From Hofstenia miamia (taxonomy: Eukaryota > Xenacoelomorpha > Acoela), in NCBI GenBank assembly GCA_004352715.1, contig SCFE01000007.1:1463377-1527376 (forward strand): a DNA stretch of 64,000 bases. The letters run 5' to 3'. The position numbers and the translations under genes were made by a program. A model generated the notes under the pieces. The model was not told the origin of the DNA, ran no database searches, and saw only the letters and a program-made list of their open reading frames with translations. This document shows, piece by piece, positions 46,045-56,470 of this stretch (its first letter is position 1; each line of letters opens with the position of its first letter).

Positions 46045-47009
46045 TCATAATGTCTGATAATACTTGATCACACTTTGTTGATGTTTGATTATTTCTTCCT
46101 CAGACATTTCTTCATGTATCAAGATTGGTAGAATTTCCTTCCCATTCTGATCTGCAGTAATCTCAGGGATTAGCTCATGCTCAGTATGTGGAATAAATCT
46201 GAACAGTACTTTCTCTCCATCTGGTCTCATAAAATCACTTTCATAGCTGGGCAGTGCCATCCAATAGTCAGCATTTAAGTGTAGATGGCCAGGACAATGT
46301 TTGATCAAAAAAGAGAAATCATTTAAGTATTCAATCCATCTGGCCACTATATTGGATTTATCTCTGGGGAAATTTTTAAGCCAGGCCAAAGCACTGTTGT
46401 CAGTAAGTATGATGAATTTCCAACCTAATATAAAGTAGCAAAATTTCTTCAGTAACTCCCACTAATGCTAACGTCTCACACTTTGTGGCTCCATAGTTCC
46501 TTTTGGGATCTCTAAGTTTTGTACTGAAATATTGTACCAGACTTTTGACTCCANATTAAAAACATTTTGACTTTTTCATAATTTATTTTTAATCAAAAGC
46601 ATATATAAAATTTACATGGAAAAACTTAAACATATCCAATTTAAAAATAAAAGGTAAAAACATTAGCATATATAATCTGATTAATTCAACATGTGTAATA
46701 TAGTTGACACTAAAATAATTTCATCCATTTGCCATTCAATTACAAGTTAGAAGGAATTAAACATACCCAATTTAAAAACTGATGGTAAAAAACAATAGCA
46801 CATATAAACTTAATTCAACATTTGTAGTATAGTTGTTAGTTAATAAATTATTACATGATAAAACNAGTTCCTTTTGGGATCTCTAAGTTTTGTACTGAAA
46901 TATTGTACCAGACTTTTGACTCCACTTATTTCTTGACTTAATACCCCACTAATAGCAATGGCACTGGCATCACAATTGATAATAAAGGTTTTACTATAAT
47001 CAGGAGTAT
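46045..47009 (-). pseudogene. G1 RNase H region, split by a misplaced contig
   Basis: Near 46.95 kb the minus strand reads a FIINCDASAIAIS-type block, the first RNase H aspartate. The frame 46389-46045 gives ARWIEYLNDFSFLIKHCPG and HLNADYWMALPS, the usual end of the Gypsy RNase H (H.PG..H.NAD). In between, 46555-46864 is unrelated AT-rich sequence bounded by single Ns, after which a 57-bp stretch repeats, so the interruption is an assembly insertion. Confidence 0.7.
46555..46864. other. Misplaced small contig between single Ns
   Basis: AT-rich sequence with no match to its surroundings. The flanks at 46497-46553 and 46866-46922 are the same sequence, so removing this piece and one copy restores continuity. 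Confidence 0.75.
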
Positions 47010-47860
47010 TTAAGGAAGGAATCTTTTGAGTTTGATTTCTATCTTCTCCAACACATCCTGTTCATTCCAGGTCCATTTAAACTCATTATTCTTCTTGAGT
47101 AAATTTGAAATAGATTTGGTCTTCTCAGCTAGGTTGGGAATGAACATTCCATAATAATTTAGAAAGCCCATCAATCTCTGCACATCTTTTTGACTTTGAG
47201 GTGTTTCTATTTTCTCCAAAAATTGCTTAGCATTTGTTTTTATTGAAATTTTCCCATATTCTATGACTCTCACTAAGAAGGTAACTTTCTTTTGAACCAA
47301 TGAACACTTATTTCCATTAACTTTCAACCCTGCTTGTTGTAATAATTCTAACATATGATTTAGTTTTTCTAGATGTTCTTCAAAGGTTGTACTAGCTACT
47401 AGTATGTTGTTGATGTATGCTGATATACCAGCTTTGAGCATGCTTGATTTATCTTTCAGCACTTTGGTCATGTAATGCTTAAAAGTGGCTGGCACATTAC
47501 ACAATCCAAACACCATATACTTCCACTCATGCAAACCATAGGGTGTAATGAAGGCCATTTTTTAAATATTGGAGAGACACATTGGCACCTGCCAGTAAGC
47601 TTTACACAAATCCAGACAGGAGAAAAATTTATACTTACTCACATCATATAAAAGATCTTCAATTCATGGTAAGGGGTATGCATCCTTTACCATAATGTCA
47701 TTTAATTTTCTAAAATCAATACAAAGCCTGTATTTTTCTCCCTGTCTGATAAAAACAGTTGGAGCAGCATAGGGACTTTTTGCTGCCTTGAATTATTCCA
47801 TTTTCAATTAGGTTGGTTAAAATCTTTTCATATTCAGCTTTAAGGTTCTCTGGTACTCTC
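47010..47860 (-). pseudogene. G1 reverse transcriptase with active-site Asp-to-Asn changes
   Basis: The 182-codon frame (47558-47010) has MAFITPYGLHEWKYMVFGLCN and VPATFKHYM, the blocks before the Gypsy catalytic loop. Then comes AYINNILVAS in place of the normal Y-x-D-D, followed by FEEHLEKLNHML and RLMGFLNYYGMFI in the thumb. Upstream blocks in other frames (GII and LDLCKAYWQVPM) lie between 47.84 and 47.56 kb. The two Asn codons AAC AAC would each differ from GAC by one G-to-A change within a CpG. A stop at the expected Arg before the palm is likewise CGA-to-TGA. This RT would be inactive. Confidence 0.8.
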
Positions 47861-48509
47861 TGCACAGGTAGCTGAATTGGTTTTTCACTTCTGACTTTGA
47901 TTGTATGTTCCTCCCCAATTGCTTGTCTTACACTTATGGTTCCATAATTGAAAACTTCATGCTTACTTTGTAAGACAGAAATAAGTGATCATTTCTCATG
48001 ATGTTCTAGATGCAGGTGAGTCTTGTTATTCATGGAAGGTATCTTAACTATATCAGATGGTTCCTCCAAGTCATGAATCACAGTACATATTGAAAAACAA
48101 GAAGTTGCTACATTCTCAATCCAAACTGGTACACCTATGATTTTTAACTTTGACACATCAGATTGTACAAGAAAATTGGATCCATTGAGGATTGTCACAT
48201 ATGTCTTTCCTGTGATACTTTACAGAGGTCAGGTGAAAAAGAAATCCCTCTAATATATTTACCACTTTGACCTATGATCATAACATCTCCATTCATTTCA
48301 CTCTTTGAAAATACCACTGCTCTGGTCCAATGCTGCTTAGACTGATTGCCTTTCTAATGATCTTATGTAGATTTTCCTCTGGGTCACATTTTACTTCCAG
48401 CCAACTTCTAATAGAAGGGGGAAACCCTCAACAAATATATGAAAATAAATCATGGTGAGAGTACTCAGCAGGTAAACTACTAAGCCTGAACAGCCTCTTG
48501 ACTTGAGTT
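47861..48509 (-). pseudogene. G1 pol 5' part, protease to RT
   Basis: Short minus-strand frames (for example 48198-47989, with TILNGSNFLVQSDVSKLKI) sit where the protease and connector should be. No readable DTG or DSG site was found, so the protease is either lost or lay in the part displaced by the inverted LTR. Confidence 0.4.
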
Positions 48510-49535
48510 ATTGTAGAGTCACTTGGGGACTTTTGTTGATTTTATTCTTTAAAATTTATTCTGTATTTCTACGTCACTATGACGTCAGTATTTATTTTCA
48601 ATCTCAGGTTGCTATTGCTAATTTGATGTCTCCTCAATGGTGCTTATTGTTGCTCAAATCAAATTTTGTGAGGGAAAAGAAATTGATCATGTTAAACTAC
48701 GTTGACATCTGATTATTGTAAACAAAGGCAGGTAATAGTTAAACATTTGTATAAAACCTGAGAGAACTGTAGCAATAGCTTAATAGATTTTATCTACTCT
48801 CAACTGCTGTCTTTACCATTGTATTTTTATTTATCTTTTATTTAAATGAAAACTATTGCTTAAGCTTGATGACAATTCAGGAGTGCTTTCACCAGCATGG
48901 GGCAACAAGTTGCTTCTGGGGGTCTGTTGATTACCCAGTCTGAATTGTGGACTCTTTAAGTTACATATATGGTTATGTATAAGAAAATAATAAATCTCTC
49001 TTTCATAGTTCAACATGTACATGCACTTATAAAACCTAACACTGTGATGATACCATGCTGTTGGCTAGCACGAATATCTGGCAATTACAGATTATTTAAT
49101 AGTGAGCTGAGAGATAACAATGAAAATGAGAGTTTGTATTTTCTGAAGTGAGATAGAAATTAAAAAGTGAGACAAATAGGGTAGCACCAGTCAATAGGTT
49201 AAGCACTTTACTTTTGGATGCTCTGCTTCAGCTGGAAGCCATAAGAATTGGTCATCTTGGATTGTACCTAAAGTAGTTTTGTTACTTGGATGAATTACCA
49301 ATGTTCCATCTATAAGTTATGTTATAAGTTCTATGTTATTCTGTTTCTAGCAATTATGGCTGTACTGTAAACGCTATTTAAACCTTCTGCATAGTCAATT
49401 AAGTTTCTAGTTAAGTTTCCCTACTAGCCCACAATTCTACATTATATAATTTCAGATATTGTCACAGCATTTGAAGGACATGTCACAAAGTAAGATTTTG
49501 TATTAGTGCTTGATATGTGGGGCTTGATAATGGTC
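48510..49535 (+). repeat. Inverted LTR and leader inside G1
   Basis: 48510-49270 is the reverse complement of the G1 LTR (the ends GAGTCACT...GACGTCAGTA and CTTCAGCTGGAAGCCAT...CTTGGAT both match). Similarity continues past the LTR into the leader as far as about 49450 (CTGCATAGTCAATTAAGTTTCTAG against the G1 leader at 52.17 kb). It thus starts like a plus-strand element but is followed by minus-strand gag. It diverges from the other two LTRs more than they do from each other. Confidence 0.65.
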
Positions 49536-49536
49536 N

Positions 49537-49764
49537 TATATATATATATATATATATATTGTAAATTATATTATTAAAGAGGAATGAACAACACATATTT
49601 AATAATTCACGCAGTGTTTCACGACTAATTGACATTTGTTCTTCTGGAATAAGTAATAATATATAGAATTGTAGTCAAATATTTATTTCTGAGTATATTT
49701 GTTACTTAGGAGGATTTTGAAAATCGAAATGGTCTATAGTTCTCATAGCATTTAATATATATAT
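49537..49764. other. Small contig between single Ns
   Basis: AT-rich sequence starting with (TA)n. The flanks repeat: 49313-49535 reappears at 49766-49988. Probably misplaced during scaffolding. Confidence 0.75.
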
Positions 49765-49953
49765 NAGTTATGTTATAAGTTCTATGTTATTCTGTTTCTA
49801 GCAATTATGGCTGTACTGTAAACGCTATTTAAACCTTCTGCATAGTCAATTAAGTTTCTAGTTAAGTTTCCCTACTAGCCCACAATTCTACATTATATAA
49901 TTTCAGATATTGTCACAGCATTTGAAGGACATGTCACAAAGTAAGATTTTGTA

Positions 49954-51011
49954 TTAGTGCTTGATATGTGGGGCTTGATAATGGTCCTTGAAGAAACCCA
50001 CCAACAACTGATAATTGGTTTTTATATTACAATCAAGCATCATGTATTGATTATATGCTAACCCACTGAGGTAAAGTGGGAACTTTGATACCATGCTCTC
50101 TTGAGAATTATTGTACTGTTTCATAGTGAGTTTAAATAAAAAGAACCACTTGTCAAATGATTGAGACACCCACATCAATTTGTCTGGTGAATTTAGGCAA
50201 CACCAAATGTTTACTAAAAATGTGTACTTGCCCAGGTGACTCAAGAGGGAGAATAGAGCAATGATATTGTTGTTGACTACTAGCTGTTCCTATGTTCATC
50301 AGATTTGTGTCACTGACATGCTCTTTAAATGTGGGTACCACCATAGTGTTCACAGGATCAGCTATCAAAGAAACATAACCATTTTGAGGGGTGGCTACAG
50401 TAGTGAGGGTGGATACCTGAGTGAGAGCAGACTGCGTGAAAGTAGGGTGTTGAGTCAAAGAGGTTGTACAAGATGCAAAAGAATTTGAAGGAATTATCAT
50501 CATGTTCTCTTCACAATGAGAAGGTGTAGTTAAAGCATGACTAATATTCACAGATTGAATCATGTGTGCTATTTGTCTAGTAATTCTATCAGCAAGAGCA
50601 TCTAAGGCTTCATTTAACACAACATGGGTAACATACTCATCAGTGTGATTTTTAGGTGATTGAACCCCCTCTCAGTTGTTAGCATCATTAACAGCAATTT
50701 TGAGTTCCTGAATTTGAATTTCTAATGCAAATGTAGATTCCAACATCTGCCTTTCCATCTGTTGATAAGCAACATGTTAAGTGTTAAGTTCTGCTTGAAA
50801 GAACTCAATGTGGCATTCACTTTCCATTCTCAATGCTACTTCCTGGGATAAATCATCTTTCAAATGTTTGATTTTCATTTGCTGAGCATTGAAATCAAGA
50901 GTAGGTATGTTCACACTACTGTAGGGACACACAGGAACAGGTGGTGGAGCATTGTGGGTGTTTAGAATCTGGTGGAAATTTCTATGATAATCTGGACTCA
51001 CATTACTGTAA
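49954..51011 (-). pseudogene. G1 gag
   Basis: The frame 50244-49954 has KYTFLVNIWCCLNSPDKLM, then FKLTMKQYNNSQESMV and KFPLYLSGLAYNQYMML. This matches the pattern of the Retrotrans_gag capsid domain (K...FL...W........F...YL.G.A..W). Upstream frames (50620-50153 and 51031-50777) give a Ser/Thr-rich linker and MKIKHLKDDLSQEVALRMES, a likely coiled coil. No CCHC knuckle was seen. A MITE cuts the upstream end at 51012. Confidence 0.6.
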
Positions 51012-51525
51012 AGGTGTGTTCCCACTATCAACTTTTATCATCTGTCAAGAAATCAGTGATTTTTTTTATTGGCTGATAAAAGTTGATAGTCAGAATGCTC
51101 CATCCAATTTTTTGGCAAAACATCCAAATTACTGTCATCTGATAATTTATCAGCTGATAAAAGTTGATAGTCTGAATGTTGCTAAAACTAGTTGAATATC
51201 TACTTGAAACTAATTGCTTACTTCTCAAGTAGGAAACAGACTTTGAAAACATAAATTATTGTCGTTGAAATATTTCAACTTCAAAATATGTAAACATTGT
51301 TTACATTCCAAGACAAACCAATCCATAAACAGATGTTGGTGTTTTTCTTACTGTCAATCAAAACATGATAATTTATCATCTGATAAAAAATCAATAGTCT
51401 GAACACTCTTCCAACTCTGCTTTTTCTGATAAAAAATCAGATGATAAAAAATCACCAATGTGAACAAAAATAATTGCATTTTCAATTAAAATCTGTTGAT
51501 AAAAGTCGATAGTGGGAACACATCT
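51012..51525. mobile_element. 514-bp Harbinger-like MITE with TAA target
   Basis: The ends are AGGTGTGTTCCCACTATC and, inverted, AGATGTGTTCCCACTATC, extending with mismatches to about 30 bp. TAA flanks both ends (51009-51011 and 51526-51528), as for PIF/Harbinger elements. Inside are many copies of CTGATAAAA and GATAAAAAATCA in both orientations with GTCTGAAC or GTGAAC words. No coding capacity. A related scrap lies at 60130-60180. Confidence 0.8.
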
Positions 51526-51528
51526 TAA

Positions 51529-52199
51529 GGGACAGTTGAAGCATTCTGATTCATCCTTTGGGTGGTTTGTGTAGGAGAATTAGATAAAGATAAGTTAAAC
51601 AAAGATCCAATGGTACAAGGGGTAGTGTCTGGTTTACCACCACTTGTACAGGGGACACTCTGTGATGGAGGAGTCCCAAAATGAGGAGAATACATAACTG
51701 TATGACTCAAATCCATAACAAAGTAAGAACAAAATAATAACTTCCAGAATGACAGTTGGGAGCACTTCCACAAACACAAAAGAAACATGCAGCTCATAAA
51801 AATCACAGATAACAACCCAAAAAGGGGAATACAGTATTTGGTAATAAATCCAACACATAGAACACTGAGAAAAAAGAAATTTAACAAGTAGCAACAAACA
51901 AAGCAGAACACATTAAAAATTTAATTTGCCCCCTTCTATGGGCGGAATTGTAAGTTACACATTGATTGGCGGATTTACTCTGAAATCCAACTGCAGTCAG
52001 GGGAAACAAATATCCCAGCTGACTTGCCCCAAAGCAAACACTAAACCAAGTCCAAACCATCAAAAGAAACAACAAAAAAGTAGTTCGTTATCATGTCAGC
52101 ATCCTGTCATGGTCGCCATGTAGAATAATGGGCTGCTATAGTAATTACACTAGAAAACTAATTGACTCTGCAGATTTTAAATAGCTAAACCATATAGCT
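51529..52199 (-). pseudogene. G1 leader and start of gag
   Basis: The minus-strand frame ending near 51529 has YSPHFGTPPSQSVPCTSGG and a Ser/Thr/Asn-rich tail, then runs into the MITE. The upstream part is a leucine- and phenylalanine-rich stretch of doubtful reality. 52.13-52.20 kb matches the leader of the inverted copy at 49.36-49.45 kb. Confidence 0.45.
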
Positions 52200-52213
52200 C
52201 TGATGCCAGAAAA
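52200..52213 (-). promoter_or_regulatory. Possible primer-binding site of G1
   Basis: On the minus strand this reads CTGGCATCAGAGC. It differs by one base from TGGTATCAGAGC, the well-known initiator-tRNA-Met primer site of many LTR elements. It lies at the inner edge of the truncated 5' LTR. The LTR edge is not independently fixed, because similarity to the left LTR stops about 70 bp earlier. Confidence 0.45.
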
Positions 52214-52733
52214 AAGGTAAAGAGAAAAACAACTTATTAACTAACATAAACATTGGTAATTCATTCAACTAATAGATACTTTTAGGTAACATCCAAGATG
52301 ACCAACTCACATGGCTTCCAGCCAAAGCAAAATCTCTGGGAAAAGTAAAGTGCTCAATTTGAATGCATGGTGCTACCTTATCTGTCTCACTTATTAATTT
52401 CTATGTCATGACCACAAATAAACATCTCATTTTCATTGTTATCTCTCAGCTCACTAAATAATAATCTGTAATTGCCAGACATTCACACTAGCCAATGGCA
52501 TAGTATCATCACAGTGTTATCATTTATAAGTGCATGTATGTGTTGAACATCAAATGAGAGTTTTATTATTACCTTATACATAACCATATACCTAACCTAA
52601 TTGGTCCACAATTTGGGCTGGTAAGATCAGAGATGATCTCCAGGAGCTACATGTCACACTGTACTTGAAAAAGCACTCCTAAATTGTTGCTGAACTTAAG
52701 CAATTAATTTCATTTTGAAAAAAGAAAAATATT
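52214..52733 (-). repeat. G1 5' LTR, truncated
   Basis: 52285-52730 matches 38312-38755, differing by scattered substitutions mostly of C/T or G/A type. It stops at about 52730 where the G2 reverse transcriptase begins, so the outer third, including the CRE motif, is lost. Confidence 0.7.
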
Positions 52734-54160
52734 GTCAATATATGTGGTAATACCATCTTCTAAATTGTTATTTGTGGTTTGTAGTATATTAGTTATATAT
52801 CTTTGAAAGGTAACAGGGGCAATGCAAAGTGTGAAAGCCATATGAAGCCACTCAAAAAGACTGTATGGTGTGATGAATGCTGTTTTCTCAATGTCAGGTG
52901 TGTGCATTGGGATTTGCCAATAAGCTTTACACAAATTCAGTGTTGTGAAGATTGAATTTTGGCATGCAGTGCATTATACAATATTTCATCAATATGCAAT
53001 AAAGGATAAGTGTCATTTTTTGTCATGTTATTTAGCTTTCTAAAATCAATCCAAAGGCAATACTTGTTGTTTTGTTTGATGAAGACAGTGGGTGTTGCAT
53101 AAGGACCCTTAGATGGTTGTATTGTTTAATAAATTCAAAATAATTATAGAATATTCTTGCTTAAGAAGTTCTGGTACTGGATGCACTTGTTGGCATATTA
53201 GCCTATTGTGTTTTGTTTCAATGCTGTGTTCTTCAATGATGGCCTTGCCAAAACTGATGATATCAAAATTAAATATTGATGAATGGTTTTTCAATAAGAA
53301 AATCAATTGCTGTATTTGCTTCAAATTTAAATGAGGATGAGCATTTTTATAAATTTCTGGAATTGCATTGTTGTTATTCTGATTGTGTGGTATTTCCAAG
53401 GATAGTAGATGTTTTGCTTTGCTTTGTACTATAGTAACAATTGGTGATGTGAAAGTTTTTATATTTAATGGTGTTAATGTTTATTAAATTACAATATTTG
53501 TTTAGGATAGCAGTGGTGACTTCATTATCATGGTTTTTAAGATGGATGCAAAATAATGACCTTATTTTAATTTAATCCCTGTTGGTTGTTGACAACAATA
53601 TCAGACCAAATTGGATTTTTAGACTCTAAAGGGATAAAATGCAAAATGCAAGGCTCCATTTTAGTAGTTTCAATTGGATATAAAGTTATAGATTGGTGGT
53701 TAACAGTTTGTAGATGTGTGGTAATATTGGTGTTCTTTGGATTGATAGTAAGTGTGTTATCTTGGAAATTAATTATGCAATAATATTTCTCTAGAAAGTC
53801 TTTACTGAAAATTAACTCTTAAGGGAGTGTGTATGTTGTTGTATCTACAATAAGTGTATTGTATGTAAACTTATTGTTGGCAATTGTTAAATTCTCTTGA
53901 TTTGATCAAACCTTTAGTGTCAAGTTAATCATTGAAAGCATTTATGAAACAATGGTTGTTTGATTTGCTATTATCTCTTACAATGCCAATATAGTTAGTG
54001 CATGTATCTGCAATTATAGAAACAAATGTACCAGTATCTACAGTTGCCTGGAAGATGACCCCATTTATTTTCATAGGTATGGTGTTTTTATTAAATGTTC
54101 TTACTAGGATCATATGTGCACAGCTGAGAGTCAGCACTCTTACTCCTTTAAATCTACTTT
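52716..54160 (-). pseudogene. G2: second Gypsy element, protease to RT, truncated
   Basis: Minus-strand frames show a protease with ATVDTGTFVSIIADT (54137-53925, the DTG site intact). A connector frame (53399-53109) is next, then the RT with CKAYWQIPMHTPDIEKTAF, SLFEWLHMAFTLCIAPVTFQ and TYIDNIFLFSK (52934-52716). The YIDN replaces YxDD, again an Asp-to-Asn change. The element is cut at its RT by the G1 LTR, with no continuation found at the other end of G1. It is a different family from G1 by sequence, with the same lack of CpG. Confidence 0.75.
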
Positions 54161-54632
54161 GTCTTCTGTGTTAGAATCATAGATAGTTCTGTCATCTGCA
54201 CAATAACATCCTTGATTGGCAAATTAAATGTATTGTTTTAATACAGTTGGGACTGTTATGCCCCTTTTGTCACATTTTTGCAGTACATTTTGTTCAAGCT
54301 TATTAGCTTTGGAGTTTTATCAGATGGTATTGTTTTAGTATTGTTAGATGTGGATTGATTTTTGGCAGAAATTTTTGTTGTCCTAATAATAAAGCAAGAC
54401 GAGCTGTTGCCAAATTTTATTTGGTTCAATATCTTGGAATAGTTATCAATTTGAAGTTTAGCTTTGGCATCTTTGTTGATAACTGTAGGTGGTTTGTATT
54501 TGGGACCTCAGTTTTGTTCAAATTCATGGAGAATTGATAATGGCATACTGTATGTAATGTAAGTATATTATCTATCTGAGTGTGTATCTTTGAAACACCT
54601 TATTAGTGTTCTTCATTGGTGTATGTTTTGGC
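54161..54632. other. Upstream remnant of G2 or intergenic sequence
   Basis: TG- and CA-rich sequence with the same character as G2 but no readable frame. Confidence 0.35.
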
Positions 54633-54640
54633 TTAAATAC

Positions 54641-54933
54641 CAGGCCCATGGCTTGCATTTGAAGTTTAGGGGGCCATGGCCTCACAAAGTTCAATAAATT
54701 AATCATAGTTTTACTCATATGAGATAGTTTCACCCCTTTTTCATTGAATTATTTTTAATAGAATTGCATTCATATTATGTATATTTCCACTAAAAAATAT
54801 TCACTCTAACTTAATTACAGAATATTAGAATTAATACTATGGAGTTTTGTATCCAGGATGCCAAAAGAAAGGGCTGCACAGTGGCACAACAGGGAGGGCC
54901 ATGGCCCCCTGGCCCTCCCTAGCCACAGCCCTG
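54641..54933. mobile_element. 293-bp hAT-type MITE
   Basis: The left end CAGGCCCATGGCTTG and inverted right end CAGGGCTGTGGCTAG are followed on both sides by GGGGGCCATGGCC. The flanks TTAAATAC (54633-54640) and CTAAATAC (54934-54941) form an 8-bp duplication with one mismatch. No coding capacity. Confidence 0.7.
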
Positions 54934-54941
54934 CTAAATAC

Positions 54942-56470
54942 ATGGCCACACTAAAAGGTAGGCCTTCTTACTTCATTATTAAATATTAATTATCCAAGTA
55001 TTAACAGGAAAAATTTAGTATAAACAAATACAAATGCTAATTCTGCTCTACATTTACTTGCATTCTGAGGAACATACAATTTTCAATTCAGCACATGTCT
55101 ATGATAACATACTTAAAACATTTTGAGAAATGCCTCTGGTATTGCTCATTACGAAAATCTAGTTATTGAACTATTTATTATCTACAGGAATAACTAAAAT
55201 ATACCGACATTTGCATTATATAAATTACGAACATAAGTATGAATAACTTTACGAACTTATATTTTGCGATCCTAAATTTACGAATAGATATTATACGAAC
55301 ATATATTCTACGAACTTCTGAGCACTCCCTGAAATTTATGTTCCGCTGTTTTATGCAAGGTTTATTTAAAGCTGTGATTTATTTTATTAATCAAATAAAG
55401 ACATTACATTACTTTTAGACGGGAGAGAATTTTTATTTTGCTATTCAAATTCAATATTCTAGCAATATTCAAGTTCTGCCAAAATGAGATTTTCGAGTTT
55501 GTAGTGTATATGGTCACATATTTTTCATCGAAATTAATTTAATCGTGCAAAGTTTCTTTACTTAGTCAGTTTTTGAGGTTTTCAAGATTGAAATTTAAAT
55601 AACTAGGAAGTTAATTTTCACTTTTGACTCTGTCATGAATTTTTAGACAATGCTACTGAAGAAACGCAGTATATTGAAACTTTATCGCTCACACACAAAG
55701 ATCCGTTTATAGAAAATTATTTCCAGTTACTAAAACTGAATATTGAATATTGTGCACTAAGCGGGCTTAATATATTTCTTGGCTTGCAAATGCTCAATAA
55801 ATACATTAAATACTAAAAGGAAGCAAGTGATACCTTTATAATATAGTCTGCCAAAAAATTCGGTTATGTATTTCCATATTTTTATTGTTGTAATAATTTT
55901 TTTGTCTAATCACAACATGTATTTATAATACACATAAGAGTTACATACAAAAAGGTATATGATCTAAAGATTCCTCATTACATTGGATATATTTTGCACT
56001 AGATTTCAACATTTTTAATTCATTGTTGACACAGCGTATTACACTATTCATAGGCATTGTAATGTTAGTTGGAGATGTGGATCGCTTTTTGTAATTTTGA
56101 AATATATTTTAGAGTTAAAATAATTTATTTAACTATTTTAATATGCGAAATTTAATAGAAACACTACGTCAAGGCATTAAGCGCAGAGGAAATTTAAATT
56201 CCTAAAAAAATTAGATCTGGTAAAATACTTTAAAAGGATTTTAGCGAATATATTTTTGAAAAAATTACACATTTTTATAGAATTTATACTTTTAATAAGT
56301 GTTAGTTTTCAAAAAAATGAACAGAACTATTTTTTTAAGTTCTACCATCTGTACCAGGAATAAAATAGTGTAATAGTGTTACTGTAATAGAGGTGATAAT
56401 AGGTTTTAAATATTTCGCAACATAAATATTAAATACAATTGTTGGCTCAGCGAATATATATATATATATA
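54942..56470. other. Intergenic with TACGAAC cluster at 55225-55320
   Basis: No gene. ACGAAC(A/T)TA words occur several times in 55225-55320, the inverse of the cluster at 37720-37800. A short (TA)n tract at 56456-56470 is the target of the Tc1 insertion. Confidence 0.5.

Larger units (their letters stand above)
38310..52733 (-). mobile_element. G1: decayed, composite Gypsy LTR retrotransposon
   Basis: On the minus strand, reading from high to low coordinates: 5' LTR (52.7-52.2 kb, truncated), a primer-site-like sequence, leader, gag, RT, RNase H, integrase, a large extra coding region, a purine tract and the 3' LTR (39.07-38.31 kb). The gene order RT, RNase H, integrase is that of Gypsy. 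Later events inside it are a piggyBac-like MITE, a Harbinger-like MITE, an inverted LTR with leader, and a 1.1 kb block duplicated in the assembly. Frames are broken throughout and CpG is almost absent. True element length without these is about 10-11 kb. Confidence 0.75.

Noticed and set aside
51634-51911. Phe/Leu/Cys-rich minus-strand frames that look like membrane proteins
   Set aside because: They overlap in two frames within the G1 leader and have no conserved motif; composition alone explains the hydrophobicity.
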